A stretch of 64,000 nucleotides of DNA from Agrococcus sp. SGAir0287 (GCF_005484985.1 NZ_CP027942.1:62001-126000), one strand, 5' to 3'; numbered from the stretch's first letter, positions 1 through 8,581 are shown. Numbers and translations are program-made. Notes: generated from the sequence alone by a model not told the origin.

Positions 1-227
1 GCCGGGTCGTCGAGGTCGGCCGACCGGACGTCGTGCTGCAGGAGCCCGAGCATCCGTACACGCGCTCGCTCATCGCCGCGATGCCGTCGAGGCTGCGCCG
101 CGACGTGCCGGTGCGCACGTACACGGAGCTGCTCGCGGCGCACGGTGCGGATCCGGCGCCCCCGACCGCGTCCACACCATCCGCACCGTCGGATCCGGCG
201 CCCATCGACGAGGAGGCGCGCGCATGA
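1..227 (+). CDS. Peptide ABC transporter ATP-binding protein, C-terminal end (partial)
   Basis: The reading frame is open from the first bases and ends at TGA 225-227. The visible residues include RVVEVG and EPEHPYTRSLIAAMP, the usual C-terminal tail of DppD/OppD-type ATPases (oligopeptide/dipeptide importer NTPase C-terminal region). The catalytic domain lies upstream of the window. The last 40 residues are a Pro/Ala/Ser-rich tail. It overlaps the next ATPase by 4 bases (ATGA), so the two are translationally coupled halves of one importer; permeases and binding protein are presumably upstream. Confidence 0.85.
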   Translation, partial: RVVEVGRPDVVLQEPEHPYTRSLIAAMPSRLRRDVPVRTYTELLAAHGADPAPPTASTPSAPSDPAPIDEEARA

Positions 228-955
228 GCCTCGTCGAGCTCGACGCCGTGAGCGTGCGCTTCGGCTCGGGCGCTCGCGCCGTGCACGCGATGCGCGACGT
301 CTCGTTCGCGATCGAGGAGGGGCAGACCGTCGGGCTCGTCGGCGAGTCCGGCTCGGGCAAGTCGACCGCCGCATCCGTCGCCCTCGGCCTGCGTGCGCCG
401 ACGGCGGGCGTCGTGCGCTTCGACGGGCAGCCGCTGCGCCGCCGCCGCGTCGCCGGCGAGATGCAGGCGGTGCTGCAGCACCCGATGTGGGCGCTGAACC
501 CCCGCATGACCGTCGCCGCGTCCATCGCCGAGCCGCTGCAGGTGCGCACGCGCGACCGGCACCTGGTGCGCGAGCGCGTCGGCGAGCTGCTCGAGCAGGT
601 CGCGCTCGCGCCCGAGCTCGGCGCACGCCATCCCCACGAGCTCTCCGGCGGGCAGCGGCAGCGCGTCGCGATCGCCCGCGCCCTCATCACGAGCCCGCGC
701 TTCATCGTGTTCGACGAGGCCGTCAGCGCCCTCGACGTGTCGGTGCAGGCGCAGATCCTGCAGCTCGTGCAGCGCCTGCAGGCCGAGCACGGCTTCGGTG
801 CCCTCTTCATCTCCCACGACATGGCCGTCGTCCGCTACCTCGCCGATCGCGTCGTCGTCATGCGCGGCGGCGAGGTCGTCGAGGACGCCGGCGCCGCCGA
901 CGTCGCGGCCGGCTTCACGCACCCGTACTCCCGAGCCCTCCTGGAGGAGCGATGA
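224..955 (+). CDS. Peptide ABC transporter ATP-binding protein (DppF/OppF type)
   Basis: This 243-aa ATPase energises import of peptides through a permease pair not in the window. Walker A GESGSGKST is at residues 40-48, the ABC signature LSGGQRQR near 140, Walker B FIVFDEA follows, and the switch histidine is in LFISHDM. The tail FTHPYSRALLEER is typical of the family, although the protein is shorter than many DppF proteins and lacks a long C-terminal extension. It overlaps the preceding ATPase (ATGA) and the following peptidase (ATGA at 952), so import and peptide processing are one operon. Substrate is inferred only from family and neighbours. Confidence 0.9.
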   Translation: MSLVELDAVSVRFGSGARAVHAMRDVSFAIEEGQTVGLVGESGSGKSTAASVALGLRAPTAGVVRFDGQPLRRRRVAGEMQAVLQHPMWALNPRMTVAASIAEPLQVRTRDRHLVRERVGELLEQVALAPELGARHPHELSGGQRQRVAIARALITSPRFIVFDEAVSALDVSVQAQILQLVQRLQAEHGFGALFISHDMAVVRYLADRVVVMRGGEVVEDAGAADVAAGFTHPYSRALLEER

Positions 956-2022
956 CCACCATCGAGCCCGCCCCCGTCCCCGCGTTCGCGCCGCAGCCGA
1001 CGTGGGACGCCGAGCCCCGCCGCACGCCGCGGTCGACGTTCGCCGGCCTCACGACGAACGACGACGTCGCCCTCGCGGCCGTGCCGGGCGGCGGGCGCGC
1101 CGAGGTCGTCTTCGACTTTCCCGGCGTGCGCATCGGCACCGCGCAGTACGACGAGGGCCCGACCGGCGTCACCGTCGTGTCGATCGACGGCGGTGCCCGC
1201 ACGGCGATCGACGACCGCGGCGGCGCCGTCGGCATCACCGGCCGCTACCCCTTCAACCACGCCATCTGCCTCGCGGGCGGCTCCGTGCACGGCACCGCGG
1301 CGGCATCCGGCGTCACCGACGCGCTGCTCGAGCGGGGCGGACGCCGCACCGGCTTCGCCGACCTCGCCGCGGTCTCGGGCGCCGTCATCTACGACTTCGC
1401 GGTGCGCGACAACGCCATCACGCCCGACGCCGCTCTCGGCCGCGCCGCCTTCGAGCGGTCGCGCGAGGGCGTCGTCGAGATCGGACGCGTCGGGGCGGGC
1501 GTCGGCGGCTCGTGCGGCAAGATGCGACCTGCCTCGACGGAGTGGGCCGGGCAGGGCGCCGCGTTCCGGCAGGTCGGCGAGCTCAAGATCCTCGCGCTGA
1601 CGGTCGTGAACGCCGTCGGCGCCGTCATCGACCGCGACGGCACCGTGCTGCGCGGCAACGTGCAGGAGGACGGCACGCGCCGCCATCCCTCGATCGACGG
1701 CGCGCTCGCCTTCTCCGAGGCCGGCGAGCAGGCGGCAGACGGCATCCAGCGCGGCAACACGACGCTGTCGGTCGTCGTCACGAACGCCAGGCTCGAGGAG
1801 ATCGACCTGCGGCAGCTCGCCACGCAGATCCACTCGTCGATGCACCGCGGCATCCAGCCCTTCCACACCGCGCTCGACGGCGACACGCTCTTCCTCCTCA
1901 CCACCGACGAGGTCGACCTGCCCTCCTACGACCCGCGGCAGGGGCTCGGCCCCTCCGTCGCGTCGTTCGGGGCCATCGCCTCCGAGGTCATGTGGGATGC
2001 CGTGATCGAGAGCGTGCGCTGA
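952..2022 (+). CDS. S58 (DmpA/P1) family aminopeptidase-like protein
   Basis: The 356-aa protein matches the S58 family of self-processing N-terminal nucleophile peptidases that release N-terminal residues from small peptides, amides or esters. Family traits visible are the early GVRIGTAQY and GVTVV strands, the AGGSVHGTAAASGV segment, and GNTTLSVVVTNARL around residues 268-281. Members are cleaved just before a Ser/Thr in that last segment, so Thr270 or Thr271 is the likely nucleophile. The first 35 residues are Pro-rich and not conserved. The ATG at 952 overlaps the ATPase stop codon. Its place behind an importer suggests it trims imported peptides. A different hydrolytic specificity is possible. 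Confidence 0.82.
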   Translation: MTTIEPAPVPAFAPQPTWDAEPRRTPRSTFAGLTTNDDVALAAVPGGGRAEVVFDFPGVRIGTAQYDEGPTGVTVVSIDGGARTAIDDRGGAVGITGRYPFNHAICLAGGSVHGTAAASGVTDALLERGGRRTGFADLAAVSGAVIYDFAVRDNAITPDAALGRAAFERSREGVVEIGRVGAGVGGSCGKMRPASTEWAGQGAAFRQVGELKILALTVVNAVGAVIDRDGTVLRGNVQEDGTRRHPSIDGALAFSEAGEQAADGIQRGNTTLSVVVTNARLEEIDLRQLATQIHSSMHRGIQPFHTALDGDTLFLLTTDEVDLPSYDPRQGLGPSVASFGAIASEVMWDAVIESVR

Positions 2023-2023
2023 G

Positions 2024-2764
2024 GTGCACACCTTCCCCGACTACCACGCGCCCGACGGCCGAGCGATCGTCGACCTCGTGGCCGCGACGCCGTTCGCGCT
2101 CGCGGTCACGTCGCAGACGGGTGCGCCGATCGCGACCCACGTGCCCGTCGTGCTGCCACCGGCGCTGGATGCCGCGAGCGTCGACACGCTCGTCGGGCAG
2201 ACGCTGTGGAGCCACATGGGGCGTGCGAACCGCCACTGGCGTGCGATGCGGAGGCATCCGGAGGTGCTGCTCGTGCACGCCTCGACCCACGGCTACGTGT
2301 CGCCCTCCCTGTACGGCGCGCCCACCGCGGTGCCCACGGTCGACTACGCCGCCGTGCACCTGACCGGCACCGTGCGGCTGCTCGACGACGACGAGGCGCT
2401 CGACGTCGTCGTGGCCACCGTCGCGCAGCTCGAGGGGCAGCGCGGCGCCGCGGGCGGTCCCACGTGGGACATGGCCGGCTCGATGGACGTCTTCCGCGAC
2501 ATCGTCACGGGCGTGACGGCCTTCGCGATCGAGGTCACGGGCGAACAGGCCGTCTTCAAGCTCAGCCAGGACAAGCCCGCCGACGTGCGCGCACGGGTGC
2601 GGGACGAGTTCGCCGGTCGCGGATCCTTCGCGGGCGCCGGTGCGCTCGCCGGATGCCCGCACGCCGACCTCGCGGCGCTCATGGATGCGCTCCCCGCCGA
2701 GCACGAGCGCCGCGGTCACCTGCCACCGCTGTCGACACGCGTCGACGGAGAGGACGCCCGATGA
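2024..2764 (+). CDS. PaiB-like FMN-binding protein
   Basis: This 246-aa protein resembles the PaiB family (FMN-binding split-barrel, often labelled negative transcriptional regulator). The opening HTFPDYHAPDG, HVPVVLPP, LWSHMGRANRHWR and VLLVHASTHGYVSPSLYG are in family order. B. subtilis PaiB is known as a pleiotropic regulator, but most relatives are simply flavin or heme split-barrel proteins of unknown activity. The GTG start lies 1 nt beyond the stop of the S58 gene, and its own stop overlaps the next ATG (2761). In this operon it may be an accessory redox or binding protein for the degradation of the imported substrate. Confidence 0.8.
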   Translation: MHTFPDYHAPDGRAIVDLVAATPFALAVTSQTGAPIATHVPVVLPPALDAASVDTLVGQTLWSHMGRANRHWRAMRRHPEVLLVHASTHGYVSPSLYGAPTAVPTVDYAAVHLTGTVRLLDDDEALDVVVATVAQLEGQRGAAGGPTWDMAGSMDVFRDIVTGVTAFAIEVTGEQAVFKLSQDKPADVRARVRDEFAGRGSFAGAGALAGCPHADLAALMDALPAEHERRGHLPPLSTRVDGEDAR

Positions 2765-3852
2765 AGGTCGCCGAGCTGCGCCTGCCCTCCACCGACGCCG
2801 TCTCGCGCGGCGTCGCCTACGGGTCTGCGCTCGCCGCGCCCATCCGCGAGACGATCGCGCGCTACCGCGACGCGTACGAGGTCATGGGGGTGCCGGACGG
2901 CGTCGCCGAGACCGTCGCCGCGGGCTCCATCGCCGCCGTGCGCGCATGGGCGCCCGCGATCGCCGACGAGCTCGAGGGCGTCGCCCGCGGTGCCGACGTG
3001 CCGATCGACGACGTCATGCTGCTCACGGCGCGCACCGAGATCCTCGCCCACGCCCCCTCGGCGAACGCGCTCGAATGCTCGACGATCGTCGCGCTGCCCG
3101 AGGGTCGTCGACCGATGACGATGCAGACGTGGGACTGGCACGGCGAGCTCGCGCCGACGGGCGTGCTGCTCGAGGTGCCGCTCGCCGACCGCGTCGTGCG
3201 CACGTTCACGGAGACGGGCATGGTCGGCAAGATCGGCGTCGCTCGCACCGCCGACGGCCGCGGCCTCGGGGTGCACTTCAACATCCTCCATCACGTCTCC
3301 GACCGCTCGGCCGTCGGCGTGCCCGTGCACGTCGTCGCCCGCCGCATCCTCGACGAGGCCGCGACGCTCGACGAGGCGATCGCGATCGCGCGGGATGCCG
3401 TCGTCGGAGCGTCGACCGTGCTGACGATCGTGGAGGCCGCGGTCGACGGCGGACCGGCTCGTGCGGCATGCGTCGAGCTGTCGCCCGCGCGCGTCGCCAC
3501 CGTCGAGCCGGCCGACGGCTACCTCGCGCACACGAACCACTTCCTCGACGCGGGGCTCGCGGAGGGCGAGGCGACGAGCGACACGTCGACGACCGGTCCG
3601 AGGCTCGAGCATGCGCTCGCGCAGCGCGACGGTGCGCTCGCCGCGACGGATGCCGTGTCGCTCGCCGCCGCGATGTGCGGCGACGCAGGCGCCGACGCCC
3701 CGGTGTGCGTGCGCGCGCAGCCGGCCGCCGACCTCGCGGACCGGTGGGAGACGCTGCTGACGGCCTCGCTCGACGTCGAGGCGGGCGCGATCGACTGGCT
3801 CGCCGGTCCGCCGAGCGCCCTCGACGCGGCGACGGTGCGCCGGTTCGGGTAG
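2761..3852 (+). CDS. C45 family acyltransferase/peptidase, first paralogue
   Basis: The 363-aa product belongs to the C45 N-terminal-nucleophile group (acyl-CoA:6-APA acyltransferase, autoproteolytic amidohydrolases). The self-cleavage/nucleophile cysteine is Cys106 in LECSTIV, followed by TMQTWDWHGEL and, later, MVGKIGVARTADGRGLGVHFNIL, all family hallmarks. Autocleavage before Cys106 would give a small N-terminal and a large catalytic subunit. It is coupled to the PaiB-like gene by ATGA. A second C45 gene follows 188 bp downstream with the same architecture but limited identity. Enzymes of this class act on amide bonds of small molecules; the substrate here is unknown. Confidence 0.85.
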   Translation: MKVAELRLPSTDAVSRGVAYGSALAAPIRETIARYRDAYEVMGVPDGVAETVAAGSIAAVRAWAPAIADELEGVARGADVPIDDVMLLTARTEILAHAPSANALECSTIVALPEGRRPMTMQTWDWHGELAPTGVLLEVPLADRVVRTFTETGMVGKIGVARTADGRGLGVHFNILHHVSDRSAVGVPVHVVARRILDEAATLDEAIAIARDAVVGASTVLTIVEAAVDGGPARAACVELSPARVATVEPADGYLAHTNHFLDAGLAEGEATSDTSTTGPRLEHALAQRDGALAATDAVSLAAAMCGDAGADAPVCVRAQPAADLADRWETLLTASLDVEAGAIDWLAGPPSALDAATVRRFG

Positions 3853-4040
3853 CGCGTGTCGATCTCGCCCATGACCCGTTCGGCAAGGTGCGAGCGCGGC
3901 GAGGCTCGAAGCGAGCCCTACTCGGACGCGTCGCAGCGAACCCTTCGAGGCTCGCCCTTCGGGCTCGCACCTCAGGGAGCGGATGGGGGCGACGTGCTCG
4001 CGGCAGGCCGTACCGGTGACCGTGCTGGGGCGCACCGCTG
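3853..4040. repeat. Head-to-head REP-like element between the two C45 genes
   Basis: The gap holds two inverted copies of a short motif: GGTGCGAGCGCGGCGAGG with flanks at 3885-3911, and the reverse orientation at 3941-3982 (CTTCGAGGCTCGCCC... GCTCGCACCTCAGGGAGCGG in two parts). The two copies can pair into a long hairpin around a 29-bp centre. The same core occurs at 55415-55452 and in the 80-bp tandem array at 55565-55936. I see no gene in the gap. The hairpin may end or stabilise the upstream message. Confidence 0.75.
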
Positions 4041-5135
4041 ATGCGGGTGCTCGAGATCGGCGGCGCGACCCCCCGCGACCGCGGTCTCGACCGTGGCAGG
4101 CAGGTCGCCGGCGTCGTGCGCGTGCACTGGCCCGTCTACCTCGACCTCTTCGCGATCGCGGGCTGGTCCGAGATGGAGGTGCGCGAGCACGCGCTTGCCT
4201 CGCTCGACGCGCTCGGCGACTGGTGGCCGGACGGGCGCGACGAGGTGCTCGGCGTCGCGGACGGCGCCGAGCTGCCGGCGTGGATCGCCGCGGCGCTCGC
4301 CGGCCGCACCGAGGTGCTTGTCGCCCGCGGGGGACCCGATGCGTCCGCCTCATCCGGCCGCGAGTGCACGATCCTCGCCACGACCGAGCCCGCCGCGGCA
4401 GCGCAGGTCTGGGATTGGCACCGCGAGCTCGCCGGCGCCTGGCACGCGCAGCACGTGCGCGGCGCTCCGCTCGCCTTCGCGGGCGTCACCGAGCACGGCA
4501 TCTGCGCCAAGGTCGGCATGAACGAGGCGGGCGTCGGCGTGCTCCTGGCGATCCTCTCCCACGTCGAGGATCGGCCCGGCGGCGTGCCGATCCATGCGGT
4601 GCTGCACCGCATCCTCGCCGAGGCGACGACGGTGGATGCGGCGCTCGCGATCGCACGCTCGGCGGCGGTCACCTCCTCGAGCGTGCTCACCCTCGTCGGC
4701 CCGTGTGCGGACGGCGCCCGCACGGCGACGGCGATGGAGCTGAGCCCGGTCGGCGCAGCGGTCGTGGCGCCGGAGGTCGACGCCCGCGGACAGGGCTGGC
4801 TGCCGCGCTCGAACCACTTCCTCGCCGAGCGACTGGCCGTCGGCTCGCGCACGTTCCGCGGCGATCCGGACTCGCCGGATCGGCTCGCGCTCCTGCGTGC
4901 GCGCATCGCGGCGCGCGACGCCCGTGTCGCGGGCGCAGGCGACCTCGTGCCGATGCTGCGGACCGCGCCCGGGGAGGAGCGCGGCGACATCTGCTGCGTC
5001 GCACGACCCGAGCAGCCGCTCGGCCGCGCCTGGCAGACGCTCGCGACGGTCGCGATCGACGCCGCGGGTCTCACGATCGTGGAGGGATCCCCGCTCGACG
5101 CGCCGTCCGCCAGCCTGCACGTGCCGCTGCGCTGA
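4041..5135 (+). CDS. C45 family acyltransferase/peptidase, second paralogue
   Basis: This 364-aa protein repeats the layout of its upstream neighbour: nucleophile Cys109 in GRECTILATT, then VWDWHREL, GICAKVGMNEAGVGVLLAIL, and a C-terminal SNHFLAERL segment matching TNHFLDAGL in the first copy. Autoproteolysis before Cys109 is expected from the family. The ribosome-binding site is weak and the REP-like hairpin precedes it, so it may be translated independently of the upstream operon. Two divergent C45 enzymes side by side suggest two related amide substrates or a two-step process. It converges end to end with the PAP2 gene, whose stop begins one base after this one. Confidence 0.82.
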   Translation: MRVLEIGGATPRDRGLDRGRQVAGVVRVHWPVYLDLFAIAGWSEMEVREHALASLDALGDWWPDGRDEVLGVADGAELPAWIAAALAGRTEVLVARGGPDASASSGRECTILATTEPAAAAQVWDWHRELAGAWHAQHVRGAPLAFAGVTEHGICAKVGMNEAGVGVLLAILSHVEDRPGGVPIHAVLHRILAEATTVDAALAIARSAAVTSSSVLTLVGPCADGARTATAMELSPVGAAVVAPEVDARGQGWLPRSNHFLAERLAVGSRTFRGDPDSPDRLALLRARIAARDARVAGAGDLVPMLRTAPGEERGDICCVARPEQPLGRAWQTLATVAIDAAGLTIVEGSPLDAPSASLHVPLR

Positions 5136-6014
5136 TCACGTCGAGGCGCGCGCTCGCACCGTCAGGTAGAGCCGGTGGGCCGTGATGACGAGGGCGAGCC
5201 ATGCGACGCCGAGGACGAGGCCCGCGAGCACGTCCGTGAACCAGTGGTGCCCGAGGAACACGCGCGTGAAGCCGATCACCACGACGTACGCCGCGGCGAC
5301 GAGCGCGATCGCGACGCGAGCCCGAGCGCTCGAGCGGCGCAGGATGAGCAGGTAGGCGATGACGCCCACGATCGCCACCGCGTTGAGCGTGTGGCCGCTC
5401 GGGAACGACTCGGACAGCTCGAACGGCGGCACCGCATCGGTGCGCGGCGGCCGCACGCGGTCGATGAAGCGCTTGCCGACGATCGTCAGCAGCACCGACA
5501 CGACCCCGGTCGTCGCGATGAGCACGACGGGCGTCCACGAACGGCGACGCAGCGCCAGGGTCGTCATCGCGACGAGCGCGATGATCGGCATGCCGATCGT
5601 CCCGGCCGTGGTGGTGACGGCGGTGAGCGCGACGTCGAGGGTGGGCGAGCGCAGCGCGATGAGGCCCGTCAGGATCGGCTGGTCGAGGCCGGCGACGCCG
5701 CGGTCGGTCGTGATCGACGCGTAGATCCACAGCACGAGCGCCGTCGCGACGGCGAGGATCGCGACGGCGACGAGGAGCGCGAGGGCGAGCGCCGCGTACG
5801 GCCCGCGGCGCCGGGCGACCTCGGTGGCGCGCTCGGCCGCCGCCTCGCCGGCCCGGCCGCGCCAGCGGGTGAGGTCGACCTCGCCGACGCGGGTGTCGTG
5901 GATGCGCTCGCCCGTCGCGCCGACCTCGTCGGGATCCGGGACGAGCGCCGCGCGCACGGTTCGCGCCGGGGCCGAGTCGCCCGGGCCCAGCCGGCGCTCG
6001 TGGTCAGCGCGCAC
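5136..6014 (-). CDS. PAP2 family phosphatase, integral membrane
   Basis: The protein is a membrane phosphatase of the PAP2/undecaprenyl-pyrophosphatase type acting on lipid phosphates. The three-part active site is visible: KRFIDRVRPP, then SFPSGHT, then GFTRVFLGHHWFTDVLAG. About six hydrophobic segments span the C-terminal two thirds; the N-terminal 75 residues are charged and cytosolic. I chose GTG 6014 (292 aa) because it overlaps the upstream gene by only 11 bases. An in-frame ATG at 6053 (305 aa) adds an Arg-rich leader and overlaps by 50. The likely role is recycling of undecaprenyl or other lipid phosphates. Confidence 0.85.
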   Translation of the reverse strand: MRADHERRLGPGDSAPARTVRAALVPDPDEVGATGERIHDTRVGEVDLTRWRGRAGEAAAERATEVARRRGPYAALALALLVAVAILAVATALVLWIYASITTDRGVAGLDQPILTGLIALRSPTLDVALTAVTTTAGTIGMPIIALVAMTTLALRRRSWTPVVLIATTGVVSVLLTIVGKRFIDRVRPPRTDAVPPFELSESFPSGHTLNAVAIVGVIAYLLILRRSSARARVAIALVAAAYVVVIGFTRVFLGHHWFTDVLAGLVLGVAWLALVITAHRLYLTVRARAST

Positions 6015-6489
6015 GCGCCCGCAGCGCCGCGGCCGCCTGGTCGTGCGCCGCATCGAGCCTGCGCAGCTGCGCGTCGGCGCGCGAGACGAGCGCGCCGACG
6101 TCGATGCCCGATCCCTCGAGGAGCCCGGCGAGCTCGAGCGTGCGCCAGTGGGCGCGCTTCGCCTGCACGAGGGCCAGGAGTCCCTCGAGCTCGATGACGT
6201 CGGTGGTTGGGGAGCGACGGAGCACCCTGCCGTTGCCCTTCAGTCGACCCGCACGCTCGCCGAGCGCCACCACGACGGCGCCGAGCCGACGACGGCGCAC
6301 GCTGCGGAATCGGAGCATGCGCTGCTCGGTGCGCAGGTCGTCGCGGACCTGCCCCGCGAGGTGCGCGAGGTCCGACCCCCACGGGCGCGAGCGGTGGCTG
6401 CCGGCGGCGCGTCGGAAGGCGCGCAGGCCCGCTTCGGCACCGGTCTCGTGGTCGCGGAGGTAGACGGCGATCGGTCGTGAGGTGCGCAT
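6004..6489 (-). CDS. Uncharacterised helical protein, 161 aa
   Basis: No family is recognised with confidence. The protein is basic and helix-rich, with HETGAEAGLRAFRRAAG and TEQRMLRFRSVRRRRLG early and ALVQAKRAHWRTLELAG later. This looks like a four-helix bundle, loosely like ferritin-like or DUF892-type stress proteins, but no metal ligands are arranged clearly. No signal peptide or membrane segment is present. The ATG at 6489 begins a frame that ends inside the PAP2 start region. It may share a transcript with the phosphatase. Confidence 0.65.
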   Translation of the reverse strand: MRTSRPIAVYLRDHETGAEAGLRAFRRAAGSHRSRPWGSDLAHLAGQVRDDLRTEQRMLRFRSVRRRRLGAVVVALGERAGRLKGNGRVLRRSPTTDVIELEGLLALVQAKRAHWRTLELAGLLEGSGIDVGALVSRADAQLRRLDAAHDQAAAALRARAR

Positions 6490-6551
6490 CCGTCCACCCC
6501 ATCGTGCCGCGCGTCTGCGCGCACGGGGCTTGCGCCGGGCCGTGGGCGGCG

Positions 6552-7310
6552 TCAGGCGAGCGAGCCGCGCCAGATGCTGGCGCCGCTGTGCGTCGGATCG
6601 CCGTCGAGCGGCTCGATCGAGACGTCGACGATGGGGAACTCGCCCAGGTCGAGGTCGTCGGGAAGCACGTACTCGGCGTGGTCCTCGTCGAGGATGCCGA
6701 CGTTCACCATGCCGACGACGTCGGCGTCGATGAGCCACACGTCGAGCGTGGCGCCCTCCGCCGACGGCAGGCTCGCGGCGTCGATGACGAGCACGCGATG
6801 GCCGTCGCGCTCGACGATGCTCGCGGATGCGTCGGCCAGCCCGTCCTCGAGCGGTGCGAGGTCGATCGACGCGAGCACCTGCTCGGCGGGCGGTCGTTGC
6901 GCGATCCAGGCGCCGAGCCCGACGCCGCCGCCGACGACGATCGCGGTCGCGACGCAGGCGACGACGAGCGCCCGGCCCGAGAAGCGGCGCGCGAGCGGTC
7001 GGCGGATGCGGCGATCGCGCGCTCGCGGTGGCGCATCCTCGGTCGCGACCGGCAGCGGCACGACCTCGGCGGGCCGCTCGTCGTGCGACGTCGCATCCCC
7101 CGCGACCTCCGCGGCGATCCGATCCCACAGCCCTTCGGGCAGCGGGGCCGGCTCGAGCGCGCCGTCGCGGATGCGCTCCACGGTCTGCTCGAGCGCCTCC
7201 AGCTCGGCGGCGCAGAGCGCGCACGTGCGCAGGTGCTCCTCGACCTCGTCGTCGACGGGGCCGCGCGCGGCGGCGCGCCAGGCGAGGTCGTCATGCGGGA
7301 TGTGCTGCAC
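6552..7310 (-). CDS. RskA-type anti-sigma factor
   Basis: This 252-aa membrane protein should bind and silence the sigma factor encoded just upstream. The zinc anti-sigma motif His26-x3-Cys30-x2-Cys33 (HLRTCALC) lies in the cytosolic N-terminus, one membrane segment is at about residues 114-135, and the extracytoplasmic part contains ATLDVWLIDAD, typical of the anti-sigma-K domain. Release normally occurs by regulated proteolysis. The GTG start at 7310 overlaps the sigma gene end by 20 bases, as is usual for such pairs. Neighbouring sortase and DUF4397 genes are plausible regulon members. Confidence 0.87.
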   Translation of the reverse strand: MQHIPHDDLAWRAAARGPVDDEVEEHLRTCALCAAELEALEQTVERIRDGALEPAPLPEGLWDRIAAEVAGDATSHDERPAEVVPLPVATEDAPPRARDRRIRRPLARRFSGRALVVACVATAIVVGGGVGLGAWIAQRPPAEQVLASIDLAPLEDGLADASASIVERDGHRVLVIDAASLPSAEGATLDVWLIDADVVGMVNVGILDEDHAEYVLPDDLDLGEFPIVDVSIEPLDGDPTHSGASIWRGSLA

Positions 7311-7866
7311 GAGTCCCCTCCCATCGGTCTCGGAGTCGGCGCAGGGTGCGCGACAGGTGGCTCTTGACGGTGCCCACCGGGAGTTCGAGGCGGGCGGCGA
7401 TCGCGGATGCCGGCAGATCCTCCAGGACGGCGAGTCGCACGATCGTCCGCTGCGGCTCGTCGACCTCGGCGAGGGTCTGCTCGACGAGGATGCTCCCCGC
7501 GACGGCGTCGGGCACGTCGATCGGATGGGCCCGCTCGGCGCGATCGAGCACGTCGGTGGGGTCCACGGCCCGCTCGCGCGTCACGGCGGCGACGCGGAAG
7601 TGGTCGGCGATGCGTCTGCGCGCGATCTGCACGATCCACGCGCCGAGCGGACCGGCGTCGGCGTCGTAGCGGTCGCGCGACCGCCACGCCGAGACGAAGG
7701 TCTGCTGCACGACGTCCTCCGCATCCGCTCTGTCCATGACCCGCAGCGCGAGCGCCAGCACGAGACCGCCCCAGCGTTCGTAGGCGAGTCGCAGGCCCGC
7801 GTCGCTCGGCCCCTGCGAGAAGGCGACCGCGATCGCCTCGTCGTCGGGCCCCTGCGATGCGGTCAC
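7291..7866 (-). CDS. ECF RNA polymerase sigma factor (SigK-like)
   Basis: The 191-aa protein has region 2 (LAYERWGGLVLALALRVM, DAEDVVQQTFVSAW) and region 4 (LPASAIAARLELPVGTVKSH) of ECF sigma factors, with no N- or C-terminal extension. It should direct RNA polymerase to envelope-related promoters and be held inactive by the RskA-like protein encoded in the overlapping gene. A -10-like TACGGT sits exactly 6 nt before the GTG start, so the mRNA is probably leaderless. Sequence and partner support the SigK/RskA group. Confidence 0.9.
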   Translation of the reverse strand: MTASQGPDDEAIAVAFSQGPSDAGLRLAYERWGGLVLALALRVMDRADAEDVVQQTFVSAWRSRDRYDADAGPLGAWIVQIARRRIADHFRVAAVTRERAVDPTDVLDRAERAHPIDVPDAVAGSILVEQTLAEVDEPQRTIVRLAVLEDLPASAIAARLELPVGTVKSHLSRTLRRLRDRWEGTRAAHPA

Positions 7867-7872
7867 CCGCCC

Positions 7873-7878
7873 ACCGTA
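7873..7878 (-). promoter_or_regulatory. Leaderless -10 element of the ECF sigma gene
   Basis: TACGGT (minus strand) is separated from the GTG start at 7866 by GGGCGG, six bases. This matches the TANNNT-N6-start arrangement found at several other genes in the window and predicts that transcription begins at the start codon. No convincing -35 is seen. Confidence 0.55.
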
Positions 7879-7885
7879 TCGACGC

Positions 7886-8581
7886 TCACGCCCCGACCGG
7901 AGTCGCCGTGACGATGAGGTTGTCCTCGTAGGCTCCCGCCACGGGGTCGAACTCGCCCGCGCACGTCACGAGCCGCAGCACCGGCGGCCCGTCGCGCGCG
8001 AACAGCTCGTCGAGCGGCAGCTGCGCCTTGCCCAGCTGCTCGACCTGCTCGACGCGGAACTGCAGCACCGCGCCGCTGGCCGTCGTCACCTCGACGAGGG
8101 CGCCCGGCTGGACGTCGAAGAGAGCGGCCATGGGCGCAGCCCCCAGCTCGGAGTCGACGTGCGCCGAGAGCACCGCCGACCCCTCGGTCGCGCCGGGTGC
8201 GGGGCCGTACTCGTACCAGCCGACCTCGCTGACGTACAGCGGCACGTCCATCTGCCCGTCGGCGCGGACGCCGACCGGGATGATCGGCAGGTCGAGCCCG
8301 ACGTCCTCGACGCGCACCTCCACCGGCACGTCCTGCGCCGGCGGCTGCTGGGCGCCGATGCCGGCGTCGGTGCGATCGATGCTCGGCGGTGCCGAGGGCG
8401 ACGGCGTCGGGGTCGGGGTCGGGCTCGGGGATGCGGTCGGCGACGGCGCCGGGCTCGCCGTGGAGTCCTGCACCTCGAACCGGTCGCCCGTCGCAAGCCA
8501 GACGCCGCCGACGACGGCGAGCGCCACGGCGGTCACGCCCGCGACGATCGCGGCGCGACGAGCGGTGCGCGGCTTCGGCAT
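7886..8581 (-). CDS. Class F sortase
   Basis: This 231-aa transpeptidase-like protein has an N-terminal membrane anchor (about residues 10-30), a Ser/Thr/Pro-rich spacer, and a sortase barrel. The catalytic His is in SAHVDS and the Cys in LRLVTCAGEFD, followed by YEDNLIV, the class F pattern. Such enzymes act outside the membrane, joining surface proteins to the wall, but their sorting signals are poorly defined. The adjacent DUF4397 protein is the obvious candidate client, although it has no LPXTG motif. It lies 19 bp upstream of the sigma gene on the same strand. Confidence 0.87.
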   Translation of the reverse strand: MPKPRTARRAAIVAGVTAVALAVVGGVWLATGDRFEVQDSTASPAPSPTASPSPTPTPTPSPSAPPSIDRTDAGIGAQQPPAQDVPVEVRVEDVGLDLPIIPVGVRADGQMDVPLYVSEVGWYEYGPAPGATEGSAVLSAHVDSELGAAPMAALFDVQPGALVEVTTASGAVLQFRVEQVEQLGKAQLPLDELFARDGPPVLRLVTCAGEFDPVAGAYEDNLIVTATPVGA

